From the NCBI GenBank assembly GCA_019351895.1, contig JABBOH010000010.1, positions 1-64,000 of the forward strand: a DNA stretch of 64,000 nucleotides, given 5' to 3'. The translations under genes were made by a program, and so were the position numbers. The stretch is from Pseudomonadota bacterium. GTDB taxonomy: Bacteria; Pseudomonadota; Alphaproteobacteria; Acetobacterales; Acetobacteraceae. A model generated the notes under the pieces. That model did not search any database. It saw nothing but the letters and a program-made list of their open reading frames with translations, and was not told the DNA's origin. Positions 18,014 through 27,246 of this stretch are shown one piece after another (within the stretch, counting starts at the first letter, position 1; the number at the start of each line of letters is the position of its first letter).

Positions 18014-19045
18014 CTAACGGTCCTGTCGCTGGCCCGCCAGATAGCGAAGCGCAGGGCGCTCCACCAGCCGCGCCGTGAGCCAGCCGAGCGCGAGCACGCA
18101 GAGGAACATCAGAGCGAGCCATGCATAGGCCCGGTGCGTGGGATCGATGTGCCAGCGCCCCCAGCCGCGGGCGAAAATGAGTTCGACCGGCGCATAGGCC
18201 ATGTAGAAGGGGTAGGACAGCGCGCCGAGGCCCATCAGGGGCGGAAGCCCCGCGAAAACGCGTTGGCGTCCACCTGCCAACGCTCCGATGATGAGCCAGA
18301 GGCCGATGACGATGACCGCATCGCCCGCCATCGTCCGCAGCCTGAGCCAGCCGCCGAGCAACAGCAGCGCGAGGCCGATGATGCCCGCGCCCGCGGGGAG
18401 CGGCACGCCGAGACGCAGCAGCCGGGCGAGCAGAATGCCCGCCACGAATTCAGGAAAGAAGCGCAGCAGCGCACCGGCATAGGTGAGGTTGAGGCCCACC
18501 GGGGAGAGAGCCGCGAGAATCAGCAGCGCCGCCGCAAGCCCGGCTGCCGCCATGCCGGCGCGTCCCCTTCCGAGCCGCGAAACCCTGAAGGCGAGCAGCG
18601 GAAAGAGCAGGTAGCCTGCCCATTCGGTGCTGATCGACCAGGACGGATAGTTCCAGGTCCAGCCGTGGCTGACGCCCCAGCCGTTGAGCATGAAAAGCTG
18701 AAGGAGGAACTCGCGCCCGCTGGCGCGCAGGGCTTGGTGCGGATGCACGCCGGCGGCCCGGGCTCCCAAATAAATGGCGCCGAGCAGCAGAAGCATCGCG
18801 AACGCCGTGGGATAGAGGCGCGTGAGCCGACGCCACCAGAACCGCCCCTGGGCGCCGATGCTCTGGCGGGACAGCGGATAGCGATGCGCGAGCACGACGC
18901 CGGAGAGCACGAAGAAGCCGTCGACACCCAGATAGCCCCGGCCGATCAGGCTGCCGAAGCTCACGAAATGCAGGTGGAGGTTCGCGTGATAGGCGAAGAC
19001 CCATAGCGCCAGCAGCCCCCGCACCGCCGTCAGGTCAGGCAGCAT
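18014..19045 (-). CDS. acyltransferase family 3 (OafA/YrhL-like) membrane protein
   Basis: Integral-membrane acyltransferase of about 343 residues with around ten hydrophobic helices. Family features include LTAVRGLLALWVFAYHANLH, with the conserved R and H, and GYLGVDGFFVLSGVVLAHRY. Members acetylate surface sugars such as O-antigen or peptidoglycan; the acceptor here is unknown. ATG at 19045 starts directly at the family N-terminus. The frame is open to a GTG at 19126, but a TATAAT on this strand at 19129-19134 suggests transcription starts just inside that extension. It lies between proS and the rne terminator region, on the same strand as both. Confidence 0.85.
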   Translation of the reverse strand: MLPDLTAVRGLLALWVFAYHANLHLHFVSFGSLIGRGYLGVDGFFVLSGVVLAHRYPLSRQSIGAQGRFWWRRLTRLYPTAFAMLLLLGAIYLGARAAGVHPHQALRASGREFLLQLFMLNGWGVSHGWTWNYPSWSISTEWAGYLLFPLLAFRVSRLGRGRAGMAAAGLAAALLILAALSPVGLNLTYAGALLRFFPEFVAGILLARLLRLGVPLPAGAGIIGLALLLLGGWLRLRTMAGDAVIVIGLWLIIGALAGGRQRVFAGLPPLMGLGALSYPFYMAYAPVELIFARGWGRWHIDPTHRAYAWLALMFLCVLALGWLTARLVERPALRYLAGQRQDR

Positions 19046-19185
19046 CGCGTTTTTGGCAGCAAAAGCCGTCGCACCGCGAGGTTCGCTACAAGCCGAGGAC
19101 TTCGCAAATACAGAAGTAATCGCCACGAATTATAAACTCAAATTTGCGGCGATAATAACGCGTGACACGGCGATTTGACGTGGAT

Positions 19186-19219
19186 AAAAAAAGGCCCGCG
19201 CGCCACAGCGCAGCGGGCC
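19186..19219 (-). terminator. Rho-independent terminator, leftward
   Basis: On the minus strand GGCCCGC and GCGGGCC form a stem around a 13-base loop that can pair further (GCGC/GCGC), followed directly by seven Ts. It is a strong intrinsic terminator. It lies about 300 bp beyond the end of rne, so it may end a separate short transcript or serve as a second rne terminator. Confidence 0.75.
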
Positions 19220-19400
19220 AAGTTTAGGGAGGAAACGCCAGTCACACGGCAGAATGAGGATAAACCTCATCCATGACTGGATAATGAAATTTCCGGCGGG
19301 CAAGGTCCAATAAAAAAGGACGCCCGATTTCGAGTTTGTTGGCGTCTGCGCCTGATCTCTGCCTAAGTATTCAGCACCCTCATCGCCTTGGCCAAAAAAC
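19220..19400 (-). ncRNA. possible structured small RNA between two terminators
   Basis: This 180-bp stretch lies between a leftward terminator and the rne terminator and has no convincing gene. It contains nested inverted repeats at 19238-19280: CCAGTCA pairs with TGACTGG around an inner ATGAGG-ATAAA-CCTCAT hairpin, and both stems are perfect. A transcript read leftward would end at the T7 terminator at 19186-19219. No clear promoter was found and no known RNA family is claimed. Confidence 0.3.
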
Positions 19401-19428
19401 AAGCAGATCACCGCGGGGTGACCTGCTT
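19401..19428. terminator. bidirectional terminator downstream of rne
   Basis: AAGCAGATCACC and GGTGACCTGCTT form a 12-bp stem with one mismatch around a GCGG loop. T-rich tracts follow in both directions: TTTTTGGTTTT rightward and TTGTTTTTT leftward. It is placed about 95 bp after the rne stop and is the natural end of the rne transcript. Confidence 0.75.
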
Positions 19429-19521
19429 TTTGGTTTTGACCGGCTTCTAGTCGCGACTTAAATCGCTGGATGGTCCCGAACCGGGCCGGAAAGACTCCGG
19501 ACCCGGCTCGGCGTGAAGCGC

Positions 19522-22500
19522 TTAGCGCTTCCACCACCCTTGGCGCTTCGAGGCGACCGGCGCATCGACACCGATCACGATAGGCTTGATCGCCGGAGCC
19601 GGCGGCGTGCCCGCGTCGACGGATTCCGGACCAGACGCGGACTGAGGCCCGGGACCGGCATCCACGGTTTCGAGAACCGCGGCGTCGGTTGGCGTGCCGG
19701 CCGCGGCTGCTCGTCCGCGAGCGGGTGCGCGTCGGCGCGCCGGACGGGGCGCCTCCTCCTCGGTCGCAGGCAGCAGAGTGCCCTCTACCGGTGCGGCTGC
19801 TTTCGCTTTCCGTGCGCGCGGAGCCCGGGCGGGCTTGGACGGCGGCGCAGACGCCTCGACGCCTGCATCCGGTGCCGCATCGGACTGCACCGGCACCTCT
19901 GCCGGGACGGCCCCCACAGCGCCGGGCTGGACAGCGGCGGGCTGAGCAGCGGCGGGGTCGGCGTCCTGGGAGACCGTATCCGCGGAGGGTGGCGTCTCGG
20001 CGGCGGCAGCCTCCCCGCTGATCGCTTGGCCGGCAGTCGACGCCGGAGCGCTCGCTTCCGAAGCGGTCGCCTCCTGCACTAGCTCAGCGGCGGCCACGCG
20101 CGGCGTCACCGCAGCGGGGCCGGGTCCCGAGGCGGTGTCGGCCTCCGGATCGAAAACCGCGAAGAGAGCGTCGATCTGCCCGGCATAGGGGTCGGCGGGC
20201 GTTGGGCCGCGATAAGCAGGCACAACGGGCGCCGGCTCGGGCTCACGCAGTTTCTCGACGGGATCGCCGCGCCCGCTACGGCCACGGCCGCCTCGACGGC
20301 CGCGACGGCCCCGGCTGCGACCGCCCTCACCATCACCCTCGGCGAAAGCGACGGGCTGCGGCATCTCCGGGCTAGGCCCGATCGGCGGCATGATATCCGG
20401 CCCAGGCTCGCCGGGTTCGCCCGGCAGTTCGGGCTCAGGCCCGGTCGGCGGCGGCAGTTCCGGCCCACGACCGGGCTCGTCGGGGATTTCCGGTCCAGGG
20501 CCCGGCACCGGCGGCTGCGGAGACGGCGGTACAGGCGGTACCGCAGGCTCCTGCGGCGCGGGCGTGGGGTCTGCTGCTTCGATCGCGGTATCAGGCTCGC
20601 CCTCGCCGTTCCAGGGCTCGAACTCGTCGCCCTCGTCCTCGCCCTGCGTCTCGCCGGCAGTCTGCGCGGACGCGTCGCCATTCTCCTCGCGGCGGCCACC
20701 CCGACGGCGGCGGCGGCGGCGGCGGCGGCCCCCGGACCCGTCCTCGCCACGCGCCAGATCGGCGGTGCCGACCGGGCCGCCCGACACTTCTGCCGCGACA
20801 CCGGCGGCAGCGGCCACTGTCTGCACGATGGGCGCGGCTTCCGGCTCGGCGTCCTCACGGGTCGCGTAGTCCATGGCGATCGGCGTGCCGACGCCCGCAG
20901 GCGCCTCGACCGCGACGTAAGGCCGAACGCGATCGACGCGGATTTGCGGCGGAACCAGCTTGTCATCCGCAAGCAGGACCACCTGCAACCCATGGCTGCG
21001 CTCGATCGCGCCGAGGCGGTCACGCTTGTGATTGAGGATGTACATCGCGACCGCGCCGGCCACATAAACATGCAACTCGGCCGCGCGGCGGCGCGCCGCC
21101 TCGTCCTCGATCGCGCGCAGCACGTGGATCGCGGAGCTTTCGACGCTGCGGACCGTGCCGGTGCCGAGGCAATGCGGGCAAGTGATGAACGCTGTCTCGG
21201 CGAGCGACGGACGGAGCCGCTGCCGGCTCATCTCCATCAGCCCAAAATGGCTGATCGTGCCGACCTGAATGCGCGCTCGGTCGTTCTTGAGCGCGTCCTT
21301 CAACCGGCGCTCGACCATGCCGTTATGCTTGCGGCTCTCCATGTCGATGAAGTCGATCACGATGAGCCCGGCGAGATCGCGCAGCCGCAGCTGACGCGCC
21401 GCCTCGTCCGCAGCCTCAAGGTTGGTGCGGAGCGCCGTCTCCTCGATGTTCCGTTCGCGTGTGGAGCGGCCGGAGTTCACGTCGATCGCGACCAGCGCCT
21501 CGGTCTGGTTGATCACCAGATAGCCGCCGGATTTGAGCTGAACCGTCGGGCTCAGCATGGCATCGAGTTGCGCCTCCACGCCTTGCTTGGCGAACAGCGG
21601 CGTGTCGCTGCCGCGCCAGAGCTGGACCTTGCTCGCGTGCTGCGGGGTCAGCATGCGCATGAAGTCCCGCGCGGCCTTCCAGCCCTCCTCGCCGTCGACC
21701 AGCACTTCCTCGATGTCGCGGGTGTAGCCGTCCCGGATGGCACGCTTGATGAGGCTCGCCTCCTCGTAGATCAGCGCAGGCGCCACCGATTTCAGAGTAT
21801 GCTCCCGGATCTCGTCCCAGAGACGCAGCAGATATTCGCAGTCACGCCGGATCTCGGGCTTGGGCCGGTTGGCCCCCGCGGTGCGGACGATCAGGCCCAT
21901 GCCGGGGGGCATGTCAACTTCCTTGATGACCTCGCGCAGGCGCTTGCGGTCGGCGACGGAGGTGATCTTGCGAGACACGCCACCGCCACGCGGGGAGTTT
22001 GGCATCAGCACGCAATAACGACCGGCGAGCGACAGATACGTCGTCAGCGCCGCGCCTTTGGTGCCCCGCTCCTCCTTCACCACCTGGATCAGCATGATCT
22101 GGCGGCGATGGATGACCTCCTGGATCTTATAGTTGCGCATGTAGCGCGGCGGCGGGCGCCGCACGCCGTTCTCTTCAGTGGGGTCGGTACCGCCGAAGGT
22201 CTCAGGCGCTTCCTCCTCCGAGTCCTCGGCCGGGACGGCGGCTGCCGCGAAACGGCTCTCCCCCGTCGTCGCAGGCTCGCTCGTCCGAGCCGCGTCGCCT
22301 GATGCGTCGTCGGCAAGCGGCGCATCGGCGGGAGGCTCGCTCCCGATCACGATCTCGCGAACCATCTCCATAGCCTGCGCGCGTGGGCGCGGAGTGCCGC
22401 CCGGCGATTCCTGAGTTGCCTCTTCGGCAGCCTCGAACGCAGGTTCGGCCGCATCGGCCTCGGACGTCACCGGATGCGACGGCGCCTCAACAGGGGCATC

Positions 22501-23004
22501 TGGCGGAGCTTCGGCCGCGGCGCTCTCGCGATCACTTCCGGCCTGGAGGGCCTCATCCTCGCTCTCGGCCATGGCGGCGGCTTCGAAAGCGGGCTCAAAG
22601 GCGTCGAATTCGGAGGTGATGGGATGCGCGGGAGACGGCGATGCCGCGGCCGGTCCTCCAGCCGCGCGTTCCTGGGCCGCATCTTCGGCCGCCTCGGCAT
22701 CGGCCTCGGCCTGAGCCTCGGCGGCTTCGGCTTCCAGCAGGCGCTGCCGGTCGGCGACCGGAATCTGGTAGTAGTCCGGGTGGATTTCGCTGAAGGCGAG
22801 GAAGCCGTGGCGGTTGCCGCCATATTCGACGAAGGCCGCCTGAAGGCTTGGTTCTACCCGGATTACCTTGGCGAGGTAGATGTTGCCTTTGATCTGCTTC
22901 TTGGTCGAAGTCTCGACGTCGAAGTCTTCTAGTCGAGTACCGTCAAGTACGACGACACGGGTTTCCTCCGCGTGTGTCGCGTCGATCAGCATGCGCTTGG
23001 TCAT
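19522..23004 (-). CDS. rne: ribonuclease E/G
   Basis: Endoribonuclease that initiates mRNA decay and processes rRNA; 1160 residues. The S1 RNA-binding region begins at about residue 40 (GNIYLAKVIRVEPSLQAAFVEYG) and is split by a long acidic Ala/Glu-rich insertion from about 95 to 275, characteristic of alphaproteobacterial RNase E. Catalytic Asp residues lie in VAIDVNSGRST (about 505) and VIDFIDM (about 548); the Zn-link is CPHCLGTG (about 610). The C-terminal half is disordered, with a run of nine Arg near 760, a Pro/Glu-rich section and an Arg/Gly-rich RGRRGRRGGRG block, probably for RNA or partner binding. ATG at 23004 gives the family N-terminus MTKRMLIDATHAEETRVVV. Confidence 0.96.
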   Translation of the reverse strand: MTKRMLIDATHAEETRVVVLDGTRLEDFDVETSTKKQIKGNIYLAKVIRVEPSLQAAFVEYGGNRHGFLAFSEIHPDYYQIPVADRQRLLEAEAAEAQAEADAEAAEDAAQERAAGGPAAASPSPAHPITSEFDAFEPAFEAAAMAESEDEALQAGSDRESAAAEAPPDAPVEAPSHPVTSEADAAEPAFEAAEEATQESPGGTPRPRAQAMEMVREIVIGSEPPADAPLADDASGDAARTSEPATTGESRFAAAAVPAEDSEEEAPETFGGTDPTEENGVRRPPPRYMRNYKIQEVIHRRQIMLIQVVKEERGTKGAALTTYLSLAGRYCVLMPNSPRGGGVSRKITSVADRKRLREVIKEVDMPPGMGLIVRTAGANRPKPEIRRDCEYLLRLWDEIREHTLKSVAPALIYEEASLIKRAIRDGYTRDIEEVLVDGEEGWKAARDFMRMLTPQHASKVQLWRGSDTPLFAKQGVEAQLDAMLSPTVQLKSGGYLVINQTEALVAIDVNSGRSTRERNIEETALRTNLEAADEAARQLRLRDLAGLIVIDFIDMESRKHNGMVERRLKDALKNDRARIQVGTISHFGLMEMSRQRLRPSLAETAFITCPHCLGTGTVRSVESSAIHVLRAIEDEAARRRAAELHVYVAGAVAMYILNHKRDRLGAIERSHGLQVVLLADDKLVPPQIRVDRVRPYVAVEAPAGVGTPIAMDYATREDAEPEAAPIVQTVAAAAGVAAEVSGGPVGTADLARGEDGSGGRRRRRRRRRGGRREENGDASAQTAGETQGEDEGDEFEPWNGEGEPDTAIEAADPTPAPQEPAVPPVPPSPQPPVPGPGPEIPDEPGRGPELPPPTGPEPELPGEPGEPGPDIMPPIGPSPEMPQPVAFAEGDGEGGRSRGRRGRRGGRGRSGRGDPVEKLREPEPAPVVPAYRGPTPADPYAGQIDALFAVFDPEADTASGPGPAAVTPRVAAAELVQEATASEASAPASTAGQAISGEAAAAETPPSADTVSQDADPAAAQPAAVQPGAVGAVPAEVPVQSDAAPDAGVEASAPPSKPARAPRARKAKAAAPVEGTLLPATEEEAPRPARRRAPARGRAAAAGTPTDAAVLETVDAGPGPQSASGPESVDAGTPPAPAIKPIVIGVDAPVASKRQGWWKR

Positions 23005-23022
23005 GAGTAGGTGGACTCCGGC

Positions 23023-23058
23023 GCGCTCCCTTACGGGGCGCGGCCGCCATGAGGCGGC
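23023..23058 (-). promoter_or_regulatory. two hairpins in the rne 5' leader
   Basis: Read on the rne strand, GCCGCC-TCAT-GGCGGC (23043-23058) is followed by GCGC-CCC-GTAA-GGG-A-GCGC (23023-23041). They lie about 20-54 bases before the rne start. RNase E is known in E. coli to autoregulate through structured elements in its leader; these hairpins are candidates for the same job here. Confidence 0.4.
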
Positions 23059-23575
23059 AGATTGGAAGTGATGAATGTGACGGTTCCACGTTCGACAAAC
23101 GGAATGACCGGCGGCTCACCAGCGACGCTTTCGCATTGGAGGAGACAACGATCATGGAGGTCGAACAGGTCCCTATCAGGATGAATGGCACGCCCGGTCG
23201 CGGGCGGTGCGAAGGTTAACGTCAGCACCCTGCACTCGCCCCACCCTTCCAGCCGGCGTGAACGCCGCGGCAGGGTTTTTGAGTTGGCCGGGCCGCAGCC
23301 CGACAAGACGAATGCGGTAGAGCCCTTGGTCGGGGGCCGAACCAACCCGGCTCATCCCGATTCAGGGCTCGGCCCGAAGCATGACCCAAAGCCCTCGCCG
23401 TTGCAAGCATGGCGGATACTCGGCCGTCCAACCCGACGAACTAGCCGGGCATCCTGCCGGCGAGAGAACGCTGCGGCAGCGGATGTAATTCAAAAGGTCT
23501 TGCAGATCAAAAGGGAACGGGACTACGTCAATCCTCCATGGCAGGAACAACCTCCGTCGACCGAAGGTCCCCGAC
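23059..23575. other. long rne leader / rne-amidase intergenic region
   Basis: About 520 bp without a convincing gene between divergent rne and the amidase gene. On the rne strand a possible promoter, TTGATC-N17-TACATC, lies at 23482-23510. Used, it would give a leader of roughly 470 bases, comparable with the long rne leader of E. coli. Open frames across the region lack ribosome sites and motifs. Confidence 0.35.
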
Positions 23576-24469
23576 ATGAGCTCCGACCTCAACCCCGCCC
23601 AAGCCGGCGAGCAAAATCCGCGGATGACCGAGCGACGCCTGATGCTCGGCGTTGGCGTCGGCGCCACCGTATTGATCCCGAGCTGGCTGCGCCCCGCCAT
23701 CGCCTGGGCCGCCACGCGGCACGCCCATCACCGGCGCCTCCTGCATGATCCGAGCAGCGCGCTCCATCGCGAAGCCCCGCTCGTGATGCTCGACCCGGGC
23801 CACGGCGGCAAAGATCCCGGCGCCATCGGCGTCGCCGGTACTTATGAAAAGCATGTCGCCCTCGCCGCTGCCTACGACCTCAAGCGGCGGTTGGAGGCGA
23901 GCGGTCGCTATCGCGTGGCGATGACCCGGTCGACCGACCGCTTCATCCCGCTCGAGGACCGTGTCGCGATCGCCCAGGATCGCGGTGCCGCGCTGTTCGT
24001 CTCCATGCACGCGGACTCCGTGCCGGATCACGCGGTTCGCGGTGCCAGCGTCTATACCTTATCCAGTAACGCCTCGGACCGGCAGACAGCGGGGCTCGCC
24101 ATCCGCGAGAACAGCGCGGACCGCTTCGCCGGCCCCGGCTTCAAGGGGGTTTCGCCTGCGGTCGCGCGTATCCTGGCGAGCCTCGTCGGCCGCGAGACCC
24201 GCATCGGCTCGGCCCGTCTGCAACAGGACATGGTCGCCAATCTCGGCCGGTCGATCGAGCTGCTCCCCCGGCCGGCGCGCCACGCGGCCTTCGTCGTCCT
24301 GAAGTCGGCGGAGATCCCGAGCGTCCTCGTGGAGATGGGCTTCATGTCCAACTACAAGGACGAGTCGGAGCTACGGCAGCAGGGGCATCGGGACCGCATA
24401 ACGCAATCCATGGCCGACGCTGTCGATGCGTGGTATGTGGCCCAGCGCACAGCCCGAATGGCGGGTTAG
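23576..24469 (+). CDS. amiC: N-acetylmuramoyl-L-alanine amidase, Tat-exported (AmiC-like)
   Basis: Periplasmic zinc amidase cutting the MurNAc-L-Ala bond during septum splitting; 297 residues. The N-terminus has a twin-arginine signal (MTERRLMLGVGVGATVLIP), so folded export by Tat is predicted, as for E. coli AmiA/AmiC. Amidase_3 zinc ligands are His76 in LDPGHGGKD, Glu91 in TYEKH and His145 in SMHADS; catalytic Glu253 lies in VLVEMGF. There is no AMIN domain, so the protein is shorter than E. coli AmiC. It is followed by the PBP1a gene, consistent with a cell-wall pair. Confidence 0.93.
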   Translation: MSSDLNPAQAGEQNPRMTERRLMLGVGVGATVLIPSWLRPAIAWAATRHAHHRRLLHDPSSALHREAPLVMLDPGHGGKDPGAIGVAGTYEKHVALAAAYDLKRRLEASGRYRVAMTRSTDRFIPLEDRVAIAQDRGAALFVSMHADSVPDHAVRGASVYTLSSNASDRQTAGLAIRENSADRFAGPGFKGVSPAVARILASLVGRETRIGSARLQQDMVANLGRSIELLPRPARHAAFVVLKSAEIPSVLVEMGFMSNYKDESELRQQGHRDRITQSMADAVDAWYVAQRTARMAG

Positions 24470-24564
24470 CGAAGAGCGCTCTGGCCGAAGCAGCGGGGCG
24501 ACCCTAATTCCGCCCCTATTCGCGACCAGTGGGCGCCCCTGTAGATGACGAGGAATAGCTCCCG

Positions 24565-27240
24565 ATGCCCGGGACCTTGAAAGCGGGCGACCCGATGGCG
24601 CGCCCTTCTTCCGGCGGACGCCCCCGTGGTGGAAGCGGCGGCGGCGGCGGAAGTGGCGGCGGCAATCCGCCGCGCGGACCCAATCCCCCACCGCCGGGCC
24701 CGCCGAAGCCCCCGGGCAACCGCAAGGGGAAGCCCGGCCGGCGGCGTAGCGGCTTAGGGCTGGTCGCCGCGCGCGCGGTCACGGCCCTGTTCGCTCTGGC
24801 CGCGGTGTTCGTGGTGGTCGGCGGTATCGGAGCCTATGCGTCCTTCCGCTACTACACGGCCGACTTGCCCAGCATCGACGTGCTCCGCACCTATCAGCCG
24901 CCGCTCATGAGCCGGGTCTATGCCAGCAACATGCAGCTGATTTCGGAGCTCGCGACCCAGCGTCGCATCTATACGCCGTTCGAGGACATCCCCCCCCTGA
25001 CGGCTCAGGCCTTCATCTCGGCCGAGGATCAGAACTACTGGCATGAGCCGGGCATCGACCCGCTCGCGATCCTGCGTGCCGGCGTGTTCGACCTCGCCCA
25101 TCTCGGCAACGGCCACAGGCCGATCGGAGCCTCCACCATCACACAGCAGGTCGCGAAGAACATCCTGTTGCAGAACCAGATCAACTTCGTCCGCAAGATC
25201 AAGGAAGCGGTGCTCGCGATCCGTATCGACCACGCGATGAGCAAGCAGCGGGTGCTGGAGATATACCTCAACGAGATCTACCTCGGCGAAGGCTCCTACG
25301 GCATCGCCGCCGCCGCCTCGGCCTATTTCGACAAGCCGCTGGACAAGCTCTCGATCGCGCAGGACGCGATGCTGGCCTCGCTGCCCAAGGCGCCGAACAA
25401 CTATGACCCCTACCATAATCCGCAAGCGGCGCTCGCGCGGCGGAACTGGGTCATCGACCGGATGCTGGACGACCATGCCATCACGCCGGCGCAGGCTGCC
25501 GCGGCCAAGGCCGAGCCGCTGCTGACACGGGCGAGCGGCCGTCCCGCGACGGTTCCCGGCGCCGGCTACTTCGCTGACGCCGTACGCCAGCAACTGGTGC
25601 AGCTTTTCGGCGAGAAGCGGACGACTGATGGCGGGTTGGTCGTCTTCACCAGCCTGGACCCGAGCTTGCAGGCGACGGCCGATGCGTCGCTCCGCGGCGG
25701 CCTGATGGAATACGACCGCAGCCATGACGGCTGGCGCGGACCGGTGACGCATATCGACCTTGCCGCCGGCGACTGGCAGACGGCTCTCGACAAGCTTAGT
25801 CCGCCGCCGGGCATGCTGCCGAACTGGCGGCTGGCGGTCGTCCTCAGCACCACCGATACGGGCGCGACCGTAGGCTGGCTGGGTCCGACCCGGCGAGGCG
25901 GTCCCATCGGTGCGGCCGAGACCGGCACGCTCAGCCTCTCGACCCTGCGTTGGGCGCGACATGGGGGGAACTTCGGCGCGAACATGGGCCCTGTTCCCCG
26001 TCGCATCACCGACGTGGTGAAGGCCGGGGACGTCGTGATGGTCGAACCCGATGCCTCCGGCACAAGTCACGCCGTCACGCTGCGGCAGATCCCGCAGGTC
26101 GAGGGCTCGGTCATGACGATGGACCCGGTCACCGGTCGCGTGCTGGCCATGGCGGGCGGCTGGAGCTATGGCCTCAGCCAGTTCAACCGGGTGACGCAAG
26201 CCGAGCGCCAGCCGGGCAGCGGGTTCAAGCCGATCGTCTATCTCACGGCGATGGAGCAGAACATCCCGCCCGATGCGACGGTGCTGGACGCGCCCTTCGT
26301 CATCAACATGCCGGACGGCACGCAGTATCGGCCCGGCAACTACGAATCCAACTTCCTGGGCCCGATCCCGCTGCATCACGCGCTGGAAGAGTCGATCAAC
26401 CTCGCGACACTCCACCTCGCGGCCCGCATCGGCCTCGCACCGATTGCCAAGACAGCGCAGGACTTCGGCGTCGTCGACAAGATGCCGCTGATCTATCCGG
26501 CGGTGCTCGGTGCCATGGACACGACGATGCTGCGGCTGGCGACGGCCTATGCCGACTTCAGCCAGATGGGACGGCAGGTGACGCCGAGCTTCATCGACCG
26601 CGTCGAGGACTCCGAAGGCCACGTCATCTACCGCGCTCCCGAAGTGATCTGCAGCAACTGCGCCAATGCCGATCCTTCCAAGCCGCCCGCCCTCGCCTAC
26701 AGGGGTAGCCAACTCGCCGATCCCCAGAGCGTCTTCCAGCTTGTCACCATGATGCAGGGCGTGATGACGCACGGCACCGGGCGCGTTGCCGATACCGGGC
26801 TGCAGGGCTGGACCCCGGCGGGCAAGACCGGCACGACCGAGGACTTCCAGGACGCCTGGTTCACTGGCTTCACCCCCACGCGGGTGACCTCCACCTGGGT
26901 CGGCTTCGACAACCCGCGCAGCCTGGGCGACAACGAGCAGGGCGCAACGGTCGCCGGTCCCATCTGGAACAGGGTGATGACGGTCGCGTTGAAGGACCAG
27001 CCGAAGATCCCCTTCCCCATGCCGTCTGGCATCACCGTCCGTGATACCGGCGGCGTACCGGAAGCTTTCAAGATCAACGAGGCGAGCGGGGGCAGCATCG
27101 CCGAAGGCGCAGGCGTCGCCACCACCACCACGGCCGGTGCCGTGACCGGCGGCGACGGCAATGCGTCCACTCCGGCGGGTCCGGCAGGCTCGGGCTCGGG
27201 CTCGGGCGGGCTCGACAATGCCGTGGGCGGCTTGTATTAG
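24565..27240 (+). CDS. mrcA: penicillin-binding protein 1A (bifunctional)
   Basis: Inner-membrane peptidoglycan synthase with glycosyltransferase and transpeptidase activities; 891 residues. A Gly/Pro-rich cytoplasmic head (about 1-65) precedes one helix (about 72-95). The GT51 domain has catalytic Glu154 in SAEDQNYW and GASTITQQVAKN. An OB-like domain is inserted before the transpeptidase, whose active Ser552 lies in PGSGFKP (SxxK), with SIN and Lys754 in GKTGTTED. The C-terminus is a Gly/Ser tail. ATG at 24565 has GAGGAA upstream; ATG at 24595 is the alternative. prfB begins 6 bp after the stop. Confidence 0.95.
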   Translation: MPGTLKAGDPMARPSSGGRPRGGSGGGGGSGGGNPPRGPNPPPPGPPKPPGNRKGKPGRRRSGLGLVAARAVTALFALAAVFVVVGGIGAYASFRYYTADLPSIDVLRTYQPPLMSRVYASNMQLISELATQRRIYTPFEDIPPLTAQAFISAEDQNYWHEPGIDPLAILRAGVFDLAHLGNGHRPIGASTITQQVAKNILLQNQINFVRKIKEAVLAIRIDHAMSKQRVLEIYLNEIYLGEGSYGIAAAASAYFDKPLDKLSIAQDAMLASLPKAPNNYDPYHNPQAALARRNWVIDRMLDDHAITPAQAAAAKAEPLLTRASGRPATVPGAGYFADAVRQQLVQLFGEKRTTDGGLVVFTSLDPSLQATADASLRGGLMEYDRSHDGWRGPVTHIDLAAGDWQTALDKLSPPPGMLPNWRLAVVLSTTDTGATVGWLGPTRRGGPIGAAETGTLSLSTLRWARHGGNFGANMGPVPRRITDVVKAGDVVMVEPDASGTSHAVTLRQIPQVEGSVMTMDPVTGRVLAMAGGWSYGLSQFNRVTQAERQPGSGFKPIVYLTAMEQNIPPDATVLDAPFVINMPDGTQYRPGNYESNFLGPIPLHHALEESINLATLHLAARIGLAPIAKTAQDFGVVDKMPLIYPAVLGAMDTTMLRLATAYADFSQMGRQVTPSFIDRVEDSEGHVIYRAPEVICSNCANADPSKPPALAYRGSQLADPQSVFQLVTMMQGVMTHGTGRVADTGLQGWTPAGKTGTTEDFQDAWFTGFTPTRVTSTWVGFDNPRSLGDNEQGATVAGPIWNRVMTVALKDQPKIPFPMPSGITVRDTGGVPEAFKINEASGGSIAEGAGVATTTTAGAVTGGDGNASTPAGPAGSGSGSGGLDNAVGGLY

Positions 27241-27246
27241 CCCGCG

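Noticed and set aside
19130-19537. 135-codon leftward open frame in the rne downstream region
   Set aside because: It runs through two strong terminators and has no ribosome site or similarity; the region is better explained as terminators and structured RNA.
23185-23748. 187-codon frame upstream of and overlapping the amidase gene
   Set aside because: Different frame from the amidase, no motif and low-complexity Pro/Arg composition.
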